57,301 nucleotides of DNA from a virus, in IMG/VR virus record IMGVR_UViG_3300045738_002091, positions 1-57,301 of that record. One strand, written 5' to 3'. Below are positions 52,766 through 57,301 of this stretch, piece after piece. A program made the translations under genes and the position numbers. The notes under the pieces are model-generated. The model was not told where the DNA came from. It did not search any database and saw only the letters and a list, made by a program, of their open reading frames with translations. Every line of letters begins with the position of its first letter. Within the stretch, counting starts at the first letter, position 1.

Positions 52766-53191
52766 TCAAATAATAGATATGCCAAATTTGTTCTTTATAA
52801 AATCAACGGATAAACCTTTTACTTCGTCATGTTCAATTTCTATTAATTCAAAACCATTTTTTTCTAACCATTCTGTTTTTTCCCAATCTCTTTTTATGGA
52901 ACTCAGGTACTTTGCTTTTGAATTACCATGAAAAAATTTGTTAAACTCTTTGTGTTGAGGCCCATTAACTTCGATGGCTATTTTCTTTGTGAAGTTTACT
53001 AAATCAACTGACATTCTGGTTCCGTATACCGGAAATTCTTCAAAGCATACTTGATACTTCCAATGCGGCTTAAGGAATTGCTTAACATTAAATTGAAGTT
53101 TCGATCTGGAGGGTTTGTCCCATTTTATTTTATACTTGTTTACGTTTCTTGAAATCAAGCGCCCTGACATACTATATAATCGAAGCATCAT
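52766..53191 (-). CDS. Vsr-like / DUF559-like PD-(D/E)XK endonuclease
   Basis: The 141 residues carry the short Vsr-type nuclease core: RMSVDLVNF (Asp63), KKIAIEVNGPQH (Glu74, His80), then YLSSIKRDWEKTEWLEKNGFELIEIEHDE, where R-D-x-x-K-x-x-W-L-x-x-x-G is the family helix. Such proteins are mismatch or structure-specific nicking enzymes, or stand-alone nucleases encoded beside phage recombinases. The ATG at 53191 overlaps the RecA stop (ATGA), so the two are co-translated. The N-terminal 40 residues are basic. Which DNA structure it cuts is unknown. Confidence 0.8.
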   Translation of the reverse strand: MMLRLYSMSGRLISRNVNKYKIKWDKPSRSKLQFNVKQFLKPHWKYQVCFEEFPVYGTRMSVDLVNFTKKIAIEVNGPQHKEFNKFFHGNSKAKYLSSIKRDWEKTEWLEKNGFELIEIEHDEVKGLSVDFIKNKFGISII

Positions 53192-54324
53192 GATTCAACG
53201 TACACCTCTTTAATCTTTTTATACCAATAGTCTATGAACTCTGGATTATCGTCCATGAATTTAAGAATAGAGTCTCTTCCTTGAAATTTCTCTGGCATCT
53301 CAATACCTAATTCTTTCATCTCTTCTATGACACTTGAGTCAACACTTGTCCAAGCTCCTGATTTTAAAAGAAGTCCATTTTCGAACATCAAATCACGAAT
53401 TTCTCTTTCTCTCCAAATACTATTACCCCCTTTTCTTCCATACATAATAGGGTAGGTTATGAGTGTATTTGTTTTCTCATTAGGTGATTTCTTGATGGTA
53501 ATTTTAACTTCGTGGCCCACTATTTTATTTTTTATAGGATCATATCTTTCATTCGGCTTTTCGAGTATCAAGTCTTTATTATACCTTCCTTCGAATTGAA
53601 AAATAAAATTAGAATAATGCATTAAAGCATGGCCACCGGAGGCTGAAGTATTTTTGTAGGCTTTTTTAGCATATGGATCTATTTGTATGTCTGCCCTTAC
53701 CTGACTTATCAAAATCATAATATGACCGCCCTTCGACATATCAAGGGAGATGCGTTGCATAATTTTGGATGCCAATAGGGCTCCACCAGCGACTTTACAT
53801 GCTTCGTCAAAGTCTTTTTCTAAATCGTTTTTTGGGATGAGACTGTCTACACTATCAATAACAATACCATACCTAACTGCTTCAGGATTCTCTTTAACTA
53901 AGGTTCTAATAATTTTAAATACTGTCTCATACACATTACATTCTAAGATAAAACAAGTACCGACTTCCCAATCTTCGGCATTTTTAACAAAGGTGATTCC
54001 GGTCCTTTCTTGCACCTCTGGATCTAAACGCCCTTCAGATTTAACATATATACCTTTTGAGTTATCAATAGAACTAAGAAGGTTTTTTATTATTTCTAGG
54101 GCTTCGGAGGTCTTACCCCCTTCGTTAACCCCACAAAACCTATGGAGTCCGGGCATAATCCCCCCAGTTCTTATATCTAAAATAAGGCTTCCAGTGCTTA
54201 CCTTATAGTAAACATCTTCTTTGTAGTTGTGGTGATCATCTGAAAATTGCTGCAATAACTGATCTAATTGAGCACTTGATGCATCTTCCAGCTTGCTTGG
54301 AGCTATCTTTTTTTTTCTTGGCAT
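53188..54324 (-). CDS. recA: RecA/UvsX-like recombinase
   Basis: This 378-residue RecA-family ATPase has Walker A GVNEGGKT at 65-72, a VKSEGRLDPE segment (Glu97 near the catalytic Glu position), Walker B YGIVIDSVDSL at 152-162, a GHIMILISQVRA strand and SGGHALMHYSNFIFQF. It forms filaments on ssDNA for strand exchange. The Walker A is unusual in having acidic/Gly residues (NEGG) where bacterial RecA has PESS. The N-terminal basic run PRKKKIAPSK and the length suggest a phage-type lineage. It is followed by the Vsr-like nuclease with an ATGA overlap, and preceded by a 3-bp gap. Confidence 0.9.
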   Translation of the reverse strand: MPRKKKIAPSKLEDASSAQLDQLLQQFSDDHHNYKEDVYYKVSTGSLILDIRTGGIMPGLHRFCGVNEGGKTSEALEIIKNLLSSIDNSKGIYVKSEGRLDPEVQERTGITFVKNAEDWEVGTCFILECNVYETVFKIIRTLVKENPEAVRYGIVIDSVDSLIPKNDLEKDFDEACKVAGGALLASKIMQRISLDMSKGGHIMILISQVRADIQIDPYAKKAYKNTSASGGHALMHYSNFIFQFEGRYNKDLILEKPNERYDPIKNKIVGHEVKITIKKSPNEKTNTLITYPIMYGRKGGNSIWREREIRDLMFENGLLLKSGAWTSVDSSVIEEMKELGIEMPEKFQGRDSILKFMDDNPEFIDYWYKKIKEVYVES

Positions 54325-54327
54325 GAT

Positions 54328-54636
54328 TTAGTATGTTTTAAAATTAAAGAATTTTGGTTTTTTATTTCTAGGTTCGACTTCCCTGTCTTCTCCTATTTTT
54401 TCTTCTTCAATTTCTTGCATATTTTTTTTGTTTATGTCTAGGGCAATGTATTTGAACCTCTTAAAGAGTATCCTCTTTCCTTCTTCAGTCAAGAAATAGG
54501 ACAAACAGTAGGGCTTATACCAAAGATTTACCATCACGAAAAAATAGAATCCGTGCTTATTAATAAGGGTTTTGGCCAGCTTGAACTGTTTTGGGTAATT
54601 TATTTCTGCATCTTTGCGTAGAAACTTATGGAGCAT
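54328..54636 (-). CDS. Small basic hypothetical protein
   Basis: About 102 residues from the ATG at 54636, 10 bp after the gmd stop. The frame is open to 54747, which would overlap gmd by about 100 bp and is less likely. The protein is rich in Lys, Phe and Tyr (FYFFVMVNLWYKPYCLSYF), with a charged C-terminal part (EIEEEKIGEDREVEPRNKKPKF). The aromatic stretch contains too many charged and polar residues around it to be a clear membrane segment. No family is recognised. It is placed between gmd and recA in the same minus-strand series. Confidence 0.6.
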   Translation of the reverse strand: MLHKFLRKDAEINYPKQFKLAKTLINKHGFYFFVMVNLWYKPYCLSYFLTEEGKRILFKRFKYIALDINKKNMQEIEEEKIGEDREVEPRNKKPKFFNFKTY

Positions 54637-54646
54637 GAAGAGGTAT

Positions 54647-55717
54647 TCATCTCTCTTGCTTAATGTCCCATCTGACCATCTTTTCAACAAGTTCTCCAAA
54701 TGATACCTTGGGTTTCCACCCCAATTCTTCTCTTGCTTTGGTTGCATCTCCGATTAAAATGTCTATTTCTGCCGGACGATAAAAATCCGGATTGACCTTA
54801 ACGAAAGTATACTTATGGGGGCCTCCATTGTCGATATATTTTTCATCCACTCCTTCCCCCTCCCAATGTCCTTTAAAACCAGCGGTAGAAAAGGCTTTTT
54901 CCACAAATTCTCTGATAGAATGAGCTTCACCGCTTGCAAGAAGATAGTCTTTTGGGTTCTCCTGATTCAACATAAGCCAAACCCCCTCTATGAAATCTTC
55001 GCTATCGCTCCAGTCCCTTTTTGAATCAAGATTGCCAAGCTCAATTGAATCAAAAGTTGCAGCATCTCCATGACGACCCCTCCAGTTATCTACGCATTTA
55101 ATTTTATTGAAGATTCTGGCTACCCCTTTGGTAATTTTTCTTGTCACGAATTCTTCGCCACGCTTGGTCCCTTCGTGGTTGAAAAGAACTCCGTGAACCG
55201 CATAAAGATCATAAGAGTCTCTATATACTTTAACTAGATGGCCAGCCGCACATTTTGAAGCTCCATATGGACTGCGAGGCTTCAGGGGGTGAGAAAGATC
55301 TTGGGGGCAATAATCGACATCTCCAAATTCTTCACTACTTCCGGCACTATAGAATCTACAATTAGGCTGGAATCTTCTAATCGCTTCCAAGCACCTTATT
55401 ACTCCTGCGGCATTGGTATCAAAAACCTGCATTGGCATATCCCAGCTACATCCTACAAAAGAATTAGCCGCAAAGTTAATAAAATAATCAGGTTGTATTT
55501 CTTGCACTAATTTTGCGAGGCTAAACTCATCAGTAAGGTCTCCATAAACTAATTGAAAATTAGAATGATCCAAAAACTTTTTACAATTAACAAAATTAGG
55601 ATTAGAAAGTCTACGGACCATGCCGAATACCCTATTATCTTGATTTTTTAAAAGGTACTCACACATATTAGAACCGTCTTGGCCCAATACCCCTGTAACT
55701 AAAATCTTTTTGTTCAT
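54647..55717 (-). CDS. gmd: GDP-mannose 4,6-dehydratase
   Basis: This is a 356-residue protein from the ATG at 55717 (ATGA junction with fcl). It is an extended short-chain dehydrogenase: NAD(P)-binding TGVLGQDGS at 8-16, a NFAANSFVG strand, a GSSEEFG active-site segment at 126-132, the catalytic Tyr151/Lys155 pair in SPYGASKCAAG, and FNHEGTKRGEEFVTRKIT, a hallmark of Gmd. It converts GDP-D-mannose to GDP-4-keto-6-deoxy-mannose, the first step to GDP-L-fucose and related sugars. The next enzyme, fcl, is encoded directly upstream. Length and motifs are complete. Confidence 0.92.
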   Translation of the reverse strand: MNKKILVTGVLGQDGSNMCEYLLKNQDNRVFGMVRRLSNPNFVNCKKFLDHSNFQLVYGDLTDEFSLAKLVQEIQPDYFINFAANSFVGCSWDMPMQVFDTNAAGVIRCLEAIRRFQPNCRFYSAGSSEEFGDVDYCPQDLSHPLKPRSPYGASKCAAGHLVKVYRDSYDLYAVHGVLFNHEGTKRGEEFVTRKITKGVARIFNKIKCVDNWRGRHGDAATFDSIELGNLDSKRDWSDSEDFIEGVWLMLNQENPKDYLLASGEAHSIREFVEKAFSTAGFKGHWEGEGVDEKYIDNGGPHKYTFVKVNPDFYRPAEIDILIGDATKAREELGWKPKVSFGELVEKMVRWDIKQER

Positions 55718-56688
55718 TTTTTCCTTAGAGAGTTTTCTTCTTTTGCTTTGACATACCATTCATAGGTAGATTCTAAGCCTTCTTCCAAATTAATTTTTGG
55801 TGACCAACCTAAATCTATAAGCCTTTTGGAAGACATTAGTTTTCTTAACGTTCCATCCGGTTTTGAAAGATCAAAGGCGATGCCTCCTTCGTATCCTATC
55901 ACCTTTTTCATTGTAAGAACAAGTTCTTCAATCGAGCAATCTGTACCAGAGCCTATATTAAGGTGAGAAATTTTTTGGTCATAAACATCTTTAACATTAA
56001 CCTTTTCAAGAATAAATATACAGGCGTCTGCAAGATCATCTACGTGCATGAATTCCCTTCTTGCTTTTCCTGTCCCCCATACCTTAACGATTGGAAGGTT
56101 CTCTGTCTTTGCTTCGTCGAATTTTCTTATCAAAGCGGGGAAAACATGAGAGTTTTCAGGATGAAAATTATCATATGGCCCATACTGATTACAGGGCATG
56201 ACAGAAAGATATTCCCTACCAAATTGCCTGTGATAACTTTCACACATTTTTATACCAGCAATTTTGGCAATTGAATAAGGCTCATTTGTGTACTCTAACG
56301 GAGAGGTTAAAAGATATTCCTCTTTGATAGGTTGCTCCGCAAATTTAGGATAAATACAAGAACTACCCAAAAACAAAAACTTATTCACATTCCACTTGTG
56401 GGCTGTATGAATTAAGTTGTTTTGAATTTGAAGATTACCGTAAATGAAATCTGCTCTGTATTCGTTATTCGCATGAATGCCTCCAACTTTTGCGGCACAA
56501 TCGATAACAGCTTCTATTCCTTCGTTATCCCAAAAAAAATCTTCTACTTCACCTTGTCTTGTCAGGTCGAGGTAACAAGAGTCGGCAGTTATGATATTTT
56601 GATAGCCACATTCTTTTAGTTTTTCGTGGATAGCCCTTCCAACCATTCCGTTATGTCCGGCAATATAAATTTTGGAATCTTTGTTCAT
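55714..56688 (-). CDS. fcl: GDP-L-fucose synthase
   Basis: The 324-residue protein has a nucleotide-binding IAGHNGMVG at 9-17, AAKVGGIHANNEY at 65-77, LGSSCIYPK at 107-115 with the active-site Ser-Ser-Cys, and NEPYSIAKIAGIKMCESY with catalytic Tyr138/Lys142. NQYGPYDNFHPENSHVFPALI is diagnostic of the family. It epimerises and reduces the Gmd product to GDP-L-fucose. The ATG at 56688 overlaps the epimerase stop (ATGA). Together with gmd this gives a complete two-step GDP-fucose pathway from GDP-mannose. Confidence 0.94.
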   Translation of the reverse strand: MNKDSKIYIAGHNGMVGRAIHEKLKECGYQNIITADSCYLDLTRQGEVEDFFWDNEGIEAVIDCAAKVGGIHANNEYRADFIYGNLQIQNNLIHTAHKWNVNKFLFLGSSCIYPKFAEQPIKEEYLLTSPLEYTNEPYSIAKIAGIKMCESYHRQFGREYLSVMPCNQYGPYDNFHPENSHVFPALIRKFDEAKTENLPIVKVWGTGKARREFMHVDDLADACIFILEKVNVKDVYDQKISHLNIGSGTDCSIEELVLTMKKVIGYEGGIAFDLSKPDGTLRKLMSSKRLIDLGWSPKINLEEGLESTYEWYVKAKEENSLRKK

Positions 56689-57301
56689 TTTTTTTGAGTG
56701 TCAATCCAGTCTTCTAATTTCACGGTAGGTTCATATCCAAGATATTTTTGGATTTTGGATATATCTGCTAATGTTGTTGCAGCTTCTCCGGGCCTTTCTG
56801 GTACGTGAATTATTTCGTCTCCAATTAGTTTAGCAAGCTCAAGAACACTATGATTTTTCCCTGTCCCGACATTAAAAATTTCACCAAATATTTTTCTGTT
56901 ATCGCTTTCAGCAGCACGTATGTTTGCTTGAACTACGTCAGATACATGGGTGAAATCTCTACGCTGTAATCCACCACCCACAATTGTCATTAGTTCTCCA
57001 TCCGCAACTTGACGTTGGAAGATCCCTACTACGGGTGCGTATTGACCTCTTACTGGTTGCCTTTCTCCGTAGACATTAAAATATCTAAAGATTACGGTTC
57101 TAAGATCCCATAATATCTGATACATCTTACATAAGTCTTCCGCAGCTACCTTGGTAACAGAGTACGGGTTTAGGCAATCTCTCGGCATGTCTTCCTTTAA
57201 GGGTGGCTCATTCTTGAGTCCATATGCGGAAGACGTTGATGAGTACATGAACCTTTTTACCTTTGTTTTCCTAGACGCTTGAAGAACATTACAAGTACCC
57301 A
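56685..57301 (-). CDS. NDP-sugar epimerase/dehydratase (UDP-sugar 4-epimerase-like), 5' part outside window
   Basis: The frame is open to the right edge, and the residues before the ATG at 57248 (GTCNVLQASRKTKVKRF) continue the family consensus, so this is the C-terminal 205 residues of a larger gene. It has the active-site YSSTSSAYG, Tyr-x-x-x-Lys in NPYSVTKVAAE, FRYFNVYGERQ, VGGGLQRRDFTHVSDV and FNVGTGKNHSVLELA, a pattern closest to UDP-glucose or UDP-GlcNAc 4-epimerases. The substrate cannot be fixed because the N-terminal half is missing. It is the first visible gene of the sugar-nucleotide group with fcl and gmd. Confidence 0.88.
   Translation of the reverse strand, partial: GTCNVLQASRKTKVKRFMYSSTSSAYGLKNEPPLKEDMPRDCLNPYSVTKVAAEDLCKMYQILWDLRTVIFRYFNVYGERQPVRGQYAPVVGIFQRQVADGELMTIVGGGLQRRDFTHVSDVVQANIRAAESDNRKIFGEIFNVGTGKNHSVLELAKLIGDEIIHVPERPGEAATTLADISKIQKYLGYEPTVKLEDWIDTQKK

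Overview
This window is part of the genome of a large tailed bacteriophage. It carries no ribosomal, central-metabolism or host-type genes. It does carry the recognisable distal-tail gene series of lambda-like siphophages (M, L, K, I, J homologues), a phage-type replication and recombination set, and very large virion-like adhesin genes. The DNA is AT-rich by eye and packed almost without gaps. Genes abut or overlap by one to a few bases (TAATG and ATGA junctions), no intergenic stretch exceeds about 100 bp, and no tRNA, rRNA, CRISPR or IS element was seen. The host cannot be named from the sequence. Both ends are cut: the first gene runs in from the left edge and a sugar-nucleotide epimerase runs off the right edge.

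Layout. (1) 2-856 (+): 3' end of a structural-type gene. (2) 831-11011 (-): tail-tip operon, read right to left as M, L, K, I, a second K-like protein, a 1760-residue J, and a small trailing protein with a related beta motif. (3) 11087-31854 (+): a fibre/adhesin island of three tandem tail-tube-like paralogues followed by two giant ORFs of 2186 and 3774 codons. These begin with about eleven IPT/TIG domains and one LamG domain, then become an enormous beta-solenoid of ITGGTNYITG-type repeats. One in-frame TAA followed directly by ATG separates the two ORFs. (4) 31851-39100 (-): a candidate annealing protein, two glycosyltransferase ORFs, a candidate ssDNA-binding protein, the catalytic core of a DnaE-type polymerase and a small acidic protein. 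(5) 39163-47187 (+): a second adhesin island with a short starter protein, an 1848-residue LamG/propeller protein and a 696-residue glycine-rich adhesin. (6) 47193-57301 (-): DnaQ-like exonuclease, a conserved phage protein, the missing N-terminal (PHP-like) part of the DnaE polymerase, a RecB/Cas4-like nuclease, Toprim primase, DnaB helicase, a small protein, a Vsr-like nuclease, a RecA-like recombinase, a small protein, then Gmd, Fcl and an epimerase.

How it fits together. The minus-strand genes form one replication/recombination programme (helicase, primase, split polymerase, exonuclease, recombinase, nucleases) and one tail-tip programme. The two plus-strand islands interrupt these with host-recognition-type proteins. 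The nucleotide-sugar genes (Gmd plus Fcl make GDP-L-fucose) and the glycosyltransferases suggest the phage makes or attaches a sugar to a virion, DNA or host-surface target. The most unusual items are the giant solenoid interrupted by one stop codon, the DnaE polymerase split into two distant genes with an adhesin island between them, a heptosyltransferase-like fold split across two ORFs, a duplicated tail K protein whose second copy has lost the catalytic cysteine, and a recurring AGTGTAAA element at gene starts.
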